From: Amycolatopsis iheyensis
GTDB taxonomy: Bacteria > Actinomycetota > Actinomycetes > Mycobacteriales > Pseudonocardiaceae
NCBI RefSeq assembly: GCF_024703995.1
Contig: NZ_JAMXQV010000003.1
Coordinates: 434,001 to 498,000, forward strand
Reading direction: 5' to 3'
DNA: 64,000 nucleotides
Of this stretch, positions 43,411 to 51,772 are shown piece after piece. Position 1 is the stretch's first letter. The number at the start of each line of letters is the position of its first letter. The translations under genes and the position numbers were made by a program. The notes beneath the pieces were generated by a model that was not told where the DNA came from, ran no database searches, and worked only from the letters and a program-made list of their open reading frames with translations.

Positions 43411-43823
43411 TCTTCCACGGAAACCGGTTCACCTTGAAGCCGGACGCCGGCTCGGCGGCCGTCGAGGAGGCCCTGGAGAGCCTGCGCAACCAGGGCCGGT
43501 CGATCCCGTCGGTGAAGTCGTTCGTCGTCGGCCGCGACTACGGCGGCGAGTACGAGTGGGGTGCGACCTTCGTGATCGAGGACCTCCAAGGCTACTGGGA
43601 GTACCTCATCCACCCGGCGCACCGCAACACCGATCGGGTCGGCCTGCCGCTGGTGGACAAGTTCATGTCGTTCGACATCACCGACGACCCGGATCCCGAG
43701 ATGGGCGCGAAGATCGCGGAACTGCACCAGCGCCGCTACGACAGCGACCCCGAGCTCACCGAACTGGTCTCCGGCCTCGGCGAGTACTCCGGCAGCGCCG
43801 CACCCGGACCGCACGGGAACTGA
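43407..43823 (+). CDS. Dabb (stress-responsive alpha/beta-barrel)-domain protein
   Basis: This 138-residue protein's ATG overlaps the stop of the MFS gene (ATGA). It starts with FHGNRFTLKPDA, then an alpha helix, VKSFVVGRDYGGEYEWG, an ATFVIEDLQGYWEYL segment and HPAH.NTDRVGLPLVDKFMS. These features place it in the dimeric alpha-beta-barrel superfamily near the stress-responsive Dabb domain. Some such proteins are cofactor-free monooxygenases or cyclases and others have no known reaction. The C-terminal 30 residues are charged and probably flexible. Coupling to the transporter suggests joint expression, probably under the LAL regulator. Confidence 0.75.
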   Translation: MIFHGNRFTLKPDAGSAAVEEALESLRNQGRSIPSVKSFVVGRDYGGEYEWGATFVIEDLQGYWEYLIHPAHRNTDRVGLPLVDKFMSFDITDDPDPEMGAKIAELHQRRYDSDPELTELVSGLGEYSGSAAPGPHGN

Positions 43824-43881
43824 CCGGCGGGCAGAAGCGGACGCGGGCGCCGGCCAGATCGGCAGCGGTGCGCGTGATCGG

Positions 43882-44814
43882 CTACCCCCAGCTCCAGCGC
43901 ATCCCCCGGATACCGGGGCCGACGCCGTCGGTGAAGACGTGGGCGGGGGTCGCCGGGAACAACGGCACTTCGACGACGTCGCGTTCCGGCCCGTCGGTCG
44001 AGTCGAGCCGGTAACCGTGGCACGTCGCCGGAAAGTCCCGCGTGGCGAAGTGGACCTCCAGCAGGTGCTCGGCCACCAGGTGCCGGAACCGGCGGTCGTA
44101 GCTCGTGTCCGGTACGCCGTCCGTGTACTCGAACTCGTACTCGATGATCGCCGTCTCGCCGATGCGCAACGGGCGTTCCGGGACCAGTTCGCTGAGCACG
44201 AACCCCGCCTCCGGCAGCACTTCGGTGCGCACCGGCCGGCAGTAGCGCGTCGACACCAGCCGGGGTGGGTTGCCCGGCCGGCAGCCGCGCAGGGCCACCA
44301 CCTTGGCCTGCACCGGCTCGTCCACCGCGCGGACGACCTCGCGCACCCGCAACGACGTCAGCGAGCGGTCGGCGCCGACGTGCAGGGCTTCGTGCAGGCT
44401 GACCACCAGCAACGACGTCTCGTCGGCCGCGTCGAACGAATGCAGGGCCGGCAGGACGCTGTCGCGCGGGCCCCACAACCGTTCCCAGCGCACCGGATCG
44501 GGGGCGCCCGGGTGGCCGGGGAGGACCAGCAGCTCGGTCAGTGACCGCGCGGGCAGGCCGAGGACGTCCTCCAGCACCGCGACCGCGCGCAGGGAGCCCG
44601 GCCGCTCCGGGCGGGTCCGGCCGGTGCGCCAGTAGCTGAGCGTCGTCGTGCTGACCGGCACGCCCGCGGCCGCCAGCCGGTCGTGGAGGCGGGCGAGCCC
44701 GAGCCCGCCGCGGTCGATGGCGAGGGAGAGCGCACGGCAGAACGGGCCGGCGGCCAGTGCGTGCGCCAGCTCCCGCTCGGCCGGTTTCGGCTGCGGCGCC
44801 GCGAACAACGGCAT
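43882..44814 (-). CDS. XRE-type helix-turn-helix regulator with large unknown C-terminal domain
   Basis: The ATG at 44814 is preceded by CGAGGAT with a good spacing. Residues about 35-95 form an XRE-like helix-turn-helix (ARLHDRLAAAGVPVSTTTLS, then YWRTGRTRPER), in the style of actinomycete regulators that pair an HTH with an unrelated domain. The remaining 210 residues contain many beta-strands and a repeated DxxY/F pattern, ending with VFTDGVGPGIRGMRWSWG. I do not recognise this domain. The protein lacks membrane segments. It is divergent from the secreted protease gene (240-base gap) and might regulate it. A DNA-binding role is likely; the signal is unknown. Confidence 0.75.
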   Translation of the reverse strand: MPLFAAPQPKPAERELAHALAAGPFCRALSLAIDRGGLGLARLHDRLAAAGVPVSTTTLSYWRTGRTRPERPGSLRAVAVLEDVLGLPARSLTELLVLPGHPGAPDPVRWERLWGPRDSVLPALHSFDAADETSLLVVSLHEALHVGADRSLTSLRVREVVRAVDEPVQAKVVALRGCRPGNPPRLVSTRYCRPVRTEVLPEAGFVLSELVPERPLRIGETAIIEYEFEYTDGVPDTSYDRRFRHLVAEHLLEVHFATRDFPATCHGYRLDSTDGPERDVVEVPLFPATPAHVFTDGVGPGIRGMRWSWG

Positions 44815-45054
44815 CGTGATCCTCGGGCGTGGTGCGGGGGAAGGGAACTCGGACCGGGCGGATCACGCCGGGCCGGGGGACGGTGTCCGGTCGTGCCGGA
44901 CCGATCCGGTTTAACAGCCGGTGCCCGCCGCTGTCACCCGACGAACGATCTGTCCTGTTCCGTTGATCGGCTCGGATCTTCGGACGGTTACCGGCAGCGC
45001 ACGACTCGCTTACGTTCGGTGAGTCCCCACCGGTTTCCCCGTCAAGGAGTCCCC

Positions 45055-45819
45055 ATGCGTGAGTCATCCGGCCGGTTCGTCCGCGCCGCCGCGTTGCTGG
45101 CTGGTTCGTGCGCCGCGCTCGCGACGCTCGCCGCCCCCGCCTCGGCCGCCCCGACCGTCGCGCCGCTGTCGCCCGACGCCCAGCCGTCGATCATCGGCGG
45201 CAGCACCGCCCAGAACCCCGGCTACATCACCCGCTTCAACGGGCACGCCAACGGCTACACGTTCTTCTGCACCAGCACGCTGATCGGCGCGCGCTGGGTG
45301 CTGACCGCCAAGCACTGCATGTACGACAACAACGGGCAGCGGCTGAGCGACATCGATCTCTACGTCGGCTCGAACAGCGCTTCCGGTGGGGTGCACGCGA
45401 AAGCGTCGTCGACCTACGTCTACTCCGGCGGCGATCTGGCCCTGATCAAGCTGAACACCAACGGCGGCAGCACGTACGCCCGGCTCGCCGGCAGCTCGTC
45501 GGACGCGCAGGAAGGCGACGCCGCCCGGGTCTACGGCTGGGGCGCGACCCAGTCGAGCGACGAGGGCAACCACCAGTCCAGCGTGCTGAAGCAGGCGTCG
45601 GTGCGGATCTCCGACACCGGCGCGAGCGACTACTTCGGCGGCCCGGCGATCTCGGCCGACACCCCCAACGGCGCGGTGGCCGGCGGCGACTCCGGCGGCC
45701 CGATGCTCGACGACGGCGTGCAGGTGGGGGTGTGCTCGACCAGCGACCGCTCCAGCACGACCACCTACGGCAGCGTCGCGGCGGGCCGCAGCTGGATCCG
45801 CCAGGTCAGCGGCGTCTGA
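45055..45819 (+). CDS. Secreted trypsin-like serine protease
   Basis: The ATG at 45055 follows CAAGGAG with six bases of spacing. A signal peptide of about 32 residues ends near ASAAPT, and a short propeptide precedes IIGGS, the usual trypsin activation site. The catalytic triad is visible: His in LTAKHC, Asp in GGDLALIKL and Ser in GGDSGGP. The 254-residue size fits the chymotrypsin/trypsin S1 family of streptomycete exoproteases. Cysteines near the His and near the C-terminus probably form disulfides. It acts outside the cell. A perfect 15-base hairpin follows the stop. It is probably monocistronic. Confidence 0.92.
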   Translation: MRESSGRFVRAAALLAGSCAALATLAAPASAAPTVAPLSPDAQPSIIGGSTAQNPGYITRFNGHANGYTFFCTSTLIGARWVLTAKHCMYDNNGQRLSDIDLYVGSNSASGGVHAKASSTYVYSGGDLALIKLNTNGGSTYARLAGSSSDAQEGDAARVYGWGATQSSDEGNHQSSVLKQASVRISDTGASDYFGGPAISADTPNGAVAGGDSGGPMLDDGVQVGVCSTSDRSSTTTYGSVAAGRSWIRQVSGV

Positions 45820-45823
45820 GCAC

Positions 45824-45862
45824 CCGGGTCGCCGGCCGTGCCCCGACCGGCCGGCGACCCGG
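45824..45862. terminator. Strong bidirectional terminator hairpin between protease and hydrolase genes
   Basis: Arms 45824-45838 and 45848-45862 are a perfect 15-base inverted repeat around a 9-base loop. It lies between two convergent genes, directly after the protease stop. Confidence 0.8.
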
Positions 45863-45875
45863 ACCCAGGAACCGT

Positions 45876-47315
45876 TCAGGCCCGGCAGAAGGTGTCGCGG
45901 GCCGGGCGGTGACCGGTGGCGAGGTAGTCGCTGACGGCGTCGTTGCCGCACTGGTTCGCGCCGTTGAGGTAGGCCACGTGGCCGCCCTGGTCGGCCGTGA
46001 CCAGCCGGGCCCGGTCGCCGAACGCCGCGCGCAGGCGGAGGGCACCGGGCATCGGGGTGGCCGGGTCGCGCAGGTTCTGCAGCATCAGCACGTTCGCCGG
46101 GCCGTCGCCGGTGATCCGCACCCGCGGCTCCGCCGGCGCCGGCCAGAACGCGCACGGGCGGATGTTGGCCGCGTAGGGGCCATACATCGGGTAACGGACC
46201 CGGTCGACCTCGACGTTGCGCTGGTAGGTCCGCACCGCCTGGGGCCACCGCGAATCGCCGCACACCACGGCGAGGTAGCTCGTCGCGAAGTTGTCCCCGC
46301 CGGCCGCGGCCGCCGCGGGCTTCGGCTCGTTCACGTCGAGCTGGTGCCACAGCGCGGCGAGCGCGGGCAGCGTGGTGTCCGAGCGGAGCAGGGCCGCGGT
46401 GATCGTGCGGAACGTCGTGCCGTCGTAGCCCGGCACGGGAGCCCGGTCCAGCCGCTCGGCGAGCTCGAAGTACTTCGCCCGCACCGCCGCCGGAGTGCTG
46501 CCCAGGCCGTACTTCGCCGGGTCGGCCGCGGCGAGCTTCGCGAAGTCGGGGAACCGGGTTTCGAACCCGAGTCCCTGGCTCCGCAGCGCCTCGACGTCGT
46601 AGCCCTCCGGCCCCAGGCTGCTGTCCAGGACGACGCGGTCGCTGCGCTGCGGAAACAGTGTCGTGTACACGGCGCCGAGGTAGGTCCCGTACGAATCGCC
46701 GTAGTACGACACCTTCGGCTCGCCCAGCGCCGCCCGGACCCGGTCCATGTCCCGCGCGGTGTTCGCGGTGGTGATGAACGGCAGCAGCGCCGCCGTCTCC
46801 GCCGCGAAGCACTGCCGGGCGACGGTCTTCGCGGCCTCAGCCGCCTTCGCCACGTCCTCGGGACCGTGCGGGAAGGGTGGGTTCACGCTCTTGTCGCGCT
46901 GCTCCGGCGTCATGTCGCAGGTCACCGGGGTGCTGTGGCCGACCCCGCGCGGGTCGAACCCGATCACGTCGTAGGCGTCCCGCACCGGCTGCGGCAGCCC
47001 CGAGGCCACGAGGGCCGCCGGGAAGTCCAGGCCGGTCAAGCCGGGCCCGCCCTGGTTGACCAGCAGGACGCCCCGGCGCTGGGCGGGGTTCGCGCTCTTC
47101 AGCCGCGAAAGCGCGACACTGATCTTCCGCCCCTCCGGGTGGTGGTAGTCCAGCGGCACTTCGAGGGTCGAACACTGCAGCCCGGGCTTGGCGACGTCGG
47201 CCGGGCACGCTCCCCACGTCAGCGGCACCCGGTCCGTCGCGGCGGCCGCCGACACCCCCGACACCACCGCTGCCGCGGCGAGCGCGGCGGGCAAGATCCT
47301 CTTCATCGGTTCCAT
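45876..47315 (-). CDS. Secreted alpha/beta hydrolase, TAP-type (tripeptidyl aminopeptidase-like)
   Basis: This protein of up to 479 residues has a signal peptide (MKRILPAALAAAAV...). Either ATG 47315 or ATG 47306 may be used; the second gives the cleaner signal. The oxyanion-hole motif NQGGPG is near residue 90, the nucleophile Ser in YGDSYG near 205, and the catalytic His in DQGGHVAY near 455. The four-cysteine pattern (WGACP, QCSTLE, VTCDM, PCAFW, plus QCGN and TFCRA) and the C-terminal TAP-like domain match the streptomycete secreted tripeptidyl aminopeptidase/SlpD-type group. It cleaves short peptides or esters outside the cell. It converges on the trypsin-like protease and lies divergent from the histidine kinase. 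Confidence 0.88.
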   Translation of the reverse strand: MEPMKRILPAALAAAAVVSGVSAAAATDRVPLTWGACPADVAKPGLQCSTLEVPLDYHHPEGRKISVALSRLKSANPAQRRGVLLVNQGGPGLTGLDFPAALVASGLPQPVRDAYDVIGFDPRGVGHSTPVTCDMTPEQRDKSVNPPFPHGPEDVAKAAEAAKTVARQCFAAETAALLPFITTANTARDMDRVRAALGEPKVSYYGDSYGTYLGAVYTTLFPQRSDRVVLDSSLGPEGYDVEALRSQGLGFETRFPDFAKLAAADPAKYGLGSTPAAVRAKYFELAERLDRAPVPGYDGTTFRTITAALLRSDTTLPALAALWHQLDVNEPKPAAAAAGGDNFATSYLAVVCGDSRWPQAVRTYQRNVEVDRVRYPMYGPYAANIRPCAFWPAPAEPRVRITGDGPANVLMLQNLRDPATPMPGALRLRAAFGDRARLVTADQGGHVAYLNGANQCGNDAVSDYLATGHRPARDTFCRA

Positions 47316-47400
47316 GTCTCCAGCGGATCACCGCCGGGCCGGAGCGGCCCGTGCCATCTGTCATGGGGCGGCTCGCGCTCCCGGTGCTTAGGGTGAGGCG

Positions 47401-48540
47401 GTGAGTGAGCGTGATCCCGGCCGGTTCTCCGTCCGGCAGTGGCCGGACTGGAGCTTCTGGGCGGACCGGCGGCGCCGGGTGGTGCCCGTCGTCGTGAACG
47501 GCCTCGCGCTGCTGGTGCTGATCCCACGGGCCGCCGTGATCGTCGACGAGCGGAGCGGCCCGCGCACGGCCTTCGCGCTCGTCGCCCTCGGCGTCTACAG
47601 CGCCTGCTACCTCTTCGCGCTGTGGCACGGGCCTTCCGCGCCGCGGCGGCAGCGTGTGGTGATCGTCGCCGCGCTGTTCGCCTTCGGCGGCACGCCGGCC
47701 CTGCTCTTCGGTTCGCCGGACTACCTGACCGACCTGACCTTCGCCATCGCGATGGGCCTGATGCTGCTGCCGCTGCGCTTCTCCGTCCCGCTCGGGTTCG
47801 CCACCGCGGCCGGCCAGCTCGCGTGGATGCGGGCCGCGTCCGGGCAGGTGAACTGGAGTCAGGTGGCCGCGCTCGGCGGAGTCACCGCGGCGGTGGGCAC
47901 GGTGTTCGCGCTGACGTTCACCGTCGGCCACCTGGACGCCGCGCGGGCGCAGATCCGGCGGCTGGCGGTGGACTCCGAACGCGAACGCGTCGCCCGCGAG
48001 CTGCACGACATCCTCGGCCACAACCTCTCGACGATGGCGGTGAAACTCGGCCTCGCCCGCCGGATCCTCGAAACGGCCGCGGACACCACACCCGCCCTGG
48101 CCGAGGTGCGTGACCTCGAAACCCTGTGCCACCAGTCGCTTTCCGACGTGCGCGCGACCGTCTCGGGGTACCGCGAGGTGTCGCTGGCCGCCGAGCTTTC
48201 GGGTGCCCGGCTGGCGTTGCGCGCGGCGGGGGTGCAGGCCGAGCTGCCCGCGTCGGTCGACGACGTCCAGCCGGAGCTGCACGGCGTCTTCGGCTACGTC
48301 GTCCGCGAAGCGGTCACCAACGTGCTGCGGCACTCCGACGCGGGACACTGCCGCGTCCGCGTCGGCCCCGGGTGGGTCGAGGTCACCGACGACGGCACGG
48401 TCACCGGCGCGCCGGCGGCCGGGCACGGGCTCACCGGCCTCACCGAACGCCTGGCCGCGATCTCCGGCCACCTCGAGCACGGCCGCGGCCCGGGCGGCGG
48501 CTACCGGGTGTTCGCACGTGCCGAGGGGGCGGTGGCGTGA
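47401..48540 (+). CDS. DesK/NarX-type sensor histidine kinase
   Basis: Starting at GTG 47401, the 379-residue protein has four to six membrane segments in its first 180 residues. The HisKA_3 dimerisation helix follows, with phospho-acceptor His in ARELHDILGHNLS near residue 202. The ATP-binding domain shows EAVTNVLRHS as N-box near 305 and GHGLTGL near 345 as G-box. It would autophosphorylate and pass phosphate to the response regulator whose GTG start overlaps its stop (GTGA). There is no large extracellular domain, so the signal is likely sensed in or at the membrane. It is divergent from the TAP-type hydrolase (85 bases). Confidence 0.92.
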   Translation: MSERDPGRFSVRQWPDWSFWADRRRRVVPVVVNGLALLVLIPRAAVIVDERSGPRTAFALVALGVYSACYLFALWHGPSAPRRQRVVIVAALFAFGGTPALLFGSPDYLTDLTFAIAMGLMLLPLRFSVPLGFATAAGQLAWMRAASGQVNWSQVAALGGVTAAVGTVFALTFTVGHLDAARAQIRRLAVDSERERVARELHDILGHNLSTMAVKLGLARRILETAADTTPALAEVRDLETLCHQSLSDVRATVSGYREVSLAAELSGARLALRAAGVQAELPASVDDVQPELHGVFGYVVREAVTNVLRHSDAGHCRVRVGPGWVEVTDDGTVTGAPAAGHGLTGLTERLAAISGHLEHGRGPGGGYRVFARAEGAVA

Positions 48541-49142
48541 TCCGCGTCCTGCTGGCCGACGACCAGGCCCTCGTCCGCGGCGCGCTGGCGTCGATGCTGC
48601 GCCTCGAACCCGACATCGACGTCGTGGCCGAGGCCGGCTCCGGCACCGAGGTCGTCCCGGCCGCCCGGCGCACGAACCCGGACCTCGCGCTCCTCGACGT
48701 GCAGATGCCCGGCCGCGACGGGCTGGCGGTCACCGCCGAGCTGCGGCACGCGCTGCCTTCGTGCCGCGTGCTGATCTGCACGACGTTCAGCCGGCCCGGC
48801 TACCTCGCCCGCGCGATGGCCGCGGGCGCGGCCGGGTTCGTGGTCAAGGACTCCCGGCCCGAGCAGCTGCTCAACGCGATCCGCCGGGTACACGCCGGGC
48901 TCCGGTTCATCGATCCGGCCCTGGCGGCGGAATCCCTCGCGATCGGCACCAGCCCGCTGACCGACCGCGAAGCCGACGTGCTCCGCGCGACGGCGGAAGG
49001 CGGCACGGTCGCCGACATCGCGAAAGCGCTCGGCCTCACCGCCGGCACGGTGCGCAATCATTTGTCTTCGGCCATCGGGAAGACCGAGGCGCGCACTCGT
49101 GCTGAAGCTGCTCGCTTGGCTGAGGACAATGGCTGGCTTTGA
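48537..49142 (+). CDS. NarL/DesR-type response regulator
   Basis: This 201-residue protein starts at a GTG overlapping the kinase stop. The receiver domain (1-120) has the acidic pocket ADDQ near residue 9, phospho-acceptor Asp in LALLDVQMPG near 54, and Lys in VVKDS near 104. The C-terminal LuxR/NarL helix-turn-helix (LTDREADVL to TAGTVRNHLSSAI) occupies residues about 138-200. It is the cognate partner of the adjacent kinase. The last 25 codons are followed, 103 bases downstream, by a second copy of the same tail (described separately). Confidence 0.93.
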   Translation: MIRVLLADDQALVRGALASMLRLEPDIDVVAEAGSGTEVVPAARRTNPDLALLDVQMPGRDGLAVTAELRHALPSCRVLICTTFSRPGYLARAMAAGAAGFVVKDSRPEQLLNAIRRVHAGLRFIDPALAAESLAIGTSPLTDREADVLRATAEGGTVADIAKALGLTAGTVRNHLSSAIGKTEARTRAEAARLAEDNGWL

Positions 49143-49168
49143 GGCCAGTCCCGGTGCTCAGCTCGGGC

Positions 49169-49245
49169 CTTCGGCCATCAGCAAGACAGCAGCGCGCACC
49201 CGTGCCGAAGCTGCTCGCCTCGCCGAAGACAACGGCTGGCTTTGA
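49169..49245 (+). repeat. Second copy of the response-regulator 3' tail (gene remnant)
   Basis: Bases 49169-49245 repeat bases 49066-49142, the last 25 codons plus stop of the response regulator, at an offset of 103. The copy would read SAISKTAARTRAEAARLAED plus NGWL and stop, against SAIGKTEARTRAEAARLAED plus NGWL in the gene. Nearly all base differences are third-position changes; only two residues differ (G to S, E to A). The offset is not a multiple of three, so it is not part of the gene. It looks like the end of a paralogous regulator gene left behind after recombination, or an old diverged duplication. Confidence 0.8.
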
Positions 49246-49250
49246 GCCCC

Positions 49251-50468
49251 TCAGCTCGGGCCGAGCCGCACCGGTAGCTCGCGATGCCCGTTGGACAGGA
49301 AAGACCCCATCGGCTCGAGCTGGTCCGCGGGGCGCGCGAAGGCCAGCTGCGGGAACCGTTCGAACAGCGCCCGCAGGGCGATCGTGGCTTCCAACCGGGC
49401 CAGCGGCGCCCCGAGGCAGTGGTGGACGCCGTGTCCGAACGCCAAGTGCTGCTTCACTTCCCTGGTCAGGTCGAACTCGTCCGCGGTCGCGCCGTAGGCC
49501 GCCGGGTCGCGGCCGGCCGCCGCGTAGGCCGCGAGGATCGCGTCGCCTTCCGGGATCAGCACGTCGCCCAGGTCGATGTCGGCGACCGCGTACCGCAACG
49601 GCAGGTAGGCGACCGGGGCCTGCCAGCGCAGGGCCTCCTCGACGACGTCGCTCCAGGTGCGTTCCCCCGAGCGCACCAGGGCGAGCTGCGCCGGGTGGGT
49701 CAGCAGCGCGGTGATCGCCTGGTCCAGCAGGTTCACCGTGGTTTCGTGGCCCGCGGTCAGCAGCAGGATCAGCGTGTCGACGACTTCGGCGTCGGAGAGC
49801 TTCCCGAACCGCTCGGCGCCGGCCTGCAGGACCGCGGTCGTCAGGTCGTCACCCGGCTCGGCGCGCTTGCGGTCGGCCAGCCCGGTGAGGATGCGGTACA
49901 TGTCCTCGCCGTTGGCCTGCGCGGCTTCGGGGGAAGTGGTGGTGTCGAAGACGGTGTCGACCACGCGGCGCAGTCCCGCGCGTTCCTCGTCGGCCACGCC
50001 GAAGAGCCGGCAGATGACTTCGACCGGCAGCGGGTAGGCGAACCCGGCGCGCAGGTCGGCTTCCGGGCCCGCCGCGGCGAGCTCGTCGAGCAGACCGGCG
50101 GTGATGCGCTCGATCGACGGCTTCAGCTCGAGCGTCCGCTTGGCGGTGAAGCCGGCGGCGACGAGGGAGCGCAGGCGCCGGTGGTCGGCGCCGTAGGCGG
50201 TGAACATGTTCTGGACCGACACCCACAGCCGCAACGGCCAGTCCGGGGCGATCCGCCCGGCTTTCCACGCGGACCAGTGCTGCCGGGGATCCTTGGACAC
50301 CCGGCTGTCGGTGAGCAGCGACTTCAGCGTGTCGACGTGGGGGACCGCCCAGGCGAGGACACCGCCGGGAAGCTCCACCCGCACGGCGGAACCGCTGTCC
50401 CGCAGCTTCGCGCCTTCACCTGGGATGTCGACGCCGTCGACGTCGAGGACGTGTGCCTGCCCCATCAC
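49251..50468 (-). CDS. Cytochrome P450 (second in window), CYP105/107-like
   Basis: The 405-residue protein begins at GTG 50468 (six bases after GGGGG) or ATG 50465. It shows the I-helix motif LTAGHETT near residue 240, the K-helix EEALR near 280 and the heme loop FGHGVHHCLG with Cys351 (GTG numbering). It is a soluble class I bacterial P450; redox partners are not nearby. The spacing and motifs fit secondary-metabolite or xenobiotic P450s such as CYP105/107. It is divergent from an unrecognised 349-residue protein; nothing indicates its substrate. It is probably independent of the NRPS cluster 11 kb away. Confidence 0.9.
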   Translation of the reverse strand: MMGQAHVLDVDGVDIPGEGAKLRDSGSAVRVELPGGVLAWAVPHVDTLKSLLTDSRVSKDPRQHWSAWKAGRIAPDWPLRLWVSVQNMFTAYGADHRRLRSLVAAGFTAKRTLELKPSIERITAGLLDELAAAGPEADLRAGFAYPLPVEVICRLFGVADEERAGLRRVVDTVFDTTTSPEAAQANGEDMYRILTGLADRKRAEPGDDLTTAVLQAGAERFGKLSDAEVVDTLILLLTAGHETTVNLLDQAITALLTHPAQLALVRSGERTWSDVVEEALRWQAPVAYLPLRYAVADIDLGDVLIPEGDAILAAYAAAGRDPAAYGATADEFDLTREVKQHLAFGHGVHHCLGAPLARLEATIALRALFERFPQLAFARPADQLEPMGSFLSNGHRELPVRLGPS

Positions 50469-50722
50469 CGGATTCCCCCTCGGTTCCCGTTTTCCCCGGA
50501 TTTCGCCGGGGTCGTTCTTTCGACGTTAGCCCACGGCGGCCGGTCGGTTCCTTACGAATCGATGACAGCGATGAGTCCTCTTTGGACTGTCAGCCGGTGG
50601 GCGGCACAGGGATTTCCCTGAAGTCCGCACCCGAGGGATTTCCCCAATGCGGCAGGCCGGGGCGCGCTCGTAACTTCGGGTGCACCGGCGGATCCGCCGG
50701 TTCCTCGCGGAAAGGACTTCCC

Positions 50723-51772
50723 TTGTTCACTTTGCAGAGCGCGACCCCGGCCTCGATGACTTCGGTCGACGACAGCCTGACCCTGAACTCGTCGGACCTG
50801 CCGAGCGACTGGGTGCGGGCGGCGAGCGAAGCCCACCTCTACGTGCAGACGGTCGCGAAGGCGATCGCGCAGCAGAACGGGCTGGACATCACCGATCCGA
50901 GCCTGTACGGCAGTCAGGAATGGTACGAATCCCTGACCGCGGCGATCTCCAAGTATGCCGATTTCGTGGAGATCTCCGGCGACAAGAACGTCCAGGTCAA
51001 CGATTCCACGCACAGCGGTTCGCTCAACCTTTCGGCCATCATGGGCTCGATCATGACCCTCTACCTGGGCCCGGCGGCCGCCGCCGAATGGTCGACCCTC
51101 AACGAGCTGCTCGGCAACGCGTCGGATCCGGGCGTGTCGGACTTCATGAACTTCTGGTGGAGCCACGTCGCCAAGAGCACCACGGACACCGGGCTGAGCG
51201 TGGGGCCGAACGTGCGGACCGACGACAGCCAGATCCAGTGGGCGGTCTGCTACTACTCGATGACGCACGTCATCGACGACTGGCGGAGCCTCTTCGTTTC
51301 CTCGACCTACGAGGAGTTCGACGTCAAGGCCGCGGGCCTCACCCTGACGATGAACTACGACACCTACATCCGGTACGCCGAAGAACCCGTCCAGAAGTAC
51401 CTGGGCAAGGACATCGCCGACAAGATCCACACCGCGCCGGTGCCGAAGGCGACCGTGCTCGGCACATCGCGGAGCTCGCGGATCCTGAACGCGCCGCGGC
51501 CGGTCCTGGACAAGGTGCAGGTCACCCGGACCATCCAGGACGTCAACGTCATGGACCCCACCGGTGAGCCGATGCTGAACGGCGCCGGCATCGGGGACAT
51601 CACCCTCAACGGCCCCGACGTCCAGGGCCTGCGGTGCGGTGTCTTCACCAAGCCGCGGCCGCAGGTGGGCAAGAAGTACGTCGTGAGCGGCACCTACGAC
51701 GACACGAACCTGCCGTTCAAGTACACGCTGCAGTGCCGGCAGACCGGTCAGCAGTCGTCCTTCGCCCCCTGA
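50723..51772 (+). CDS. Unrecognised protein, 349 residues
   Basis: The start is taken at TTG 50723 because GGAAAGGA precedes it by six bases; an in-frame ATG at 50756 would remove 11 residues. I do not recognise the family. Residues 1-230 are mostly helical, with Trp-rich stretches (EWYESL, FMNFWWSHV, HVIDDWRSLF) and a short Gly-Pro-Ala hydrophobic patch (MTLYLGPAAAAEW). Residues about 260-349 are beta-rich with paired motifs (RTIQDVNVMDPTGEP, GKKYVVSGTYDDTN, LPFKYTLQCRQTG). There is no signal peptide or membrane span, and only three cysteines. Codon usage matches neighbours. It overlaps the convergent LAL regulator by 25 bases and is divergent from a P450, so it may be expressed with that P450. 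Cytosolic or released without a signal; function unknown. Confidence 0.75.
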   Translation: MFTLQSATPASMTSVDDSLTLNSSDLPSDWVRAASEAHLYVQTVAKAIAQQNGLDITDPSLYGSQEWYESLTAAISKYADFVEISGDKNVQVNDSTHSGSLNLSAIMGSIMTLYLGPAAAAEWSTLNELLGNASDPGVSDFMNFWWSHVAKSTTDTGLSVGPNVRTDDSQIQWAVCYYSMTHVIDDWRSLFVSSTYEEFDVKAAGLTLTMNYDTYIRYAEEPVQKYLGKDIADKIHTAPVPKATVLGTSRSSRILNAPRPVLDKVQVTRTIQDVNVMDPTGEPMLNGAGIGDITLNGPDVQGLRCGVFTKPRPQVGKKYVVSGTYDDTNLPFKYTLQCRQTGQQSSFAP

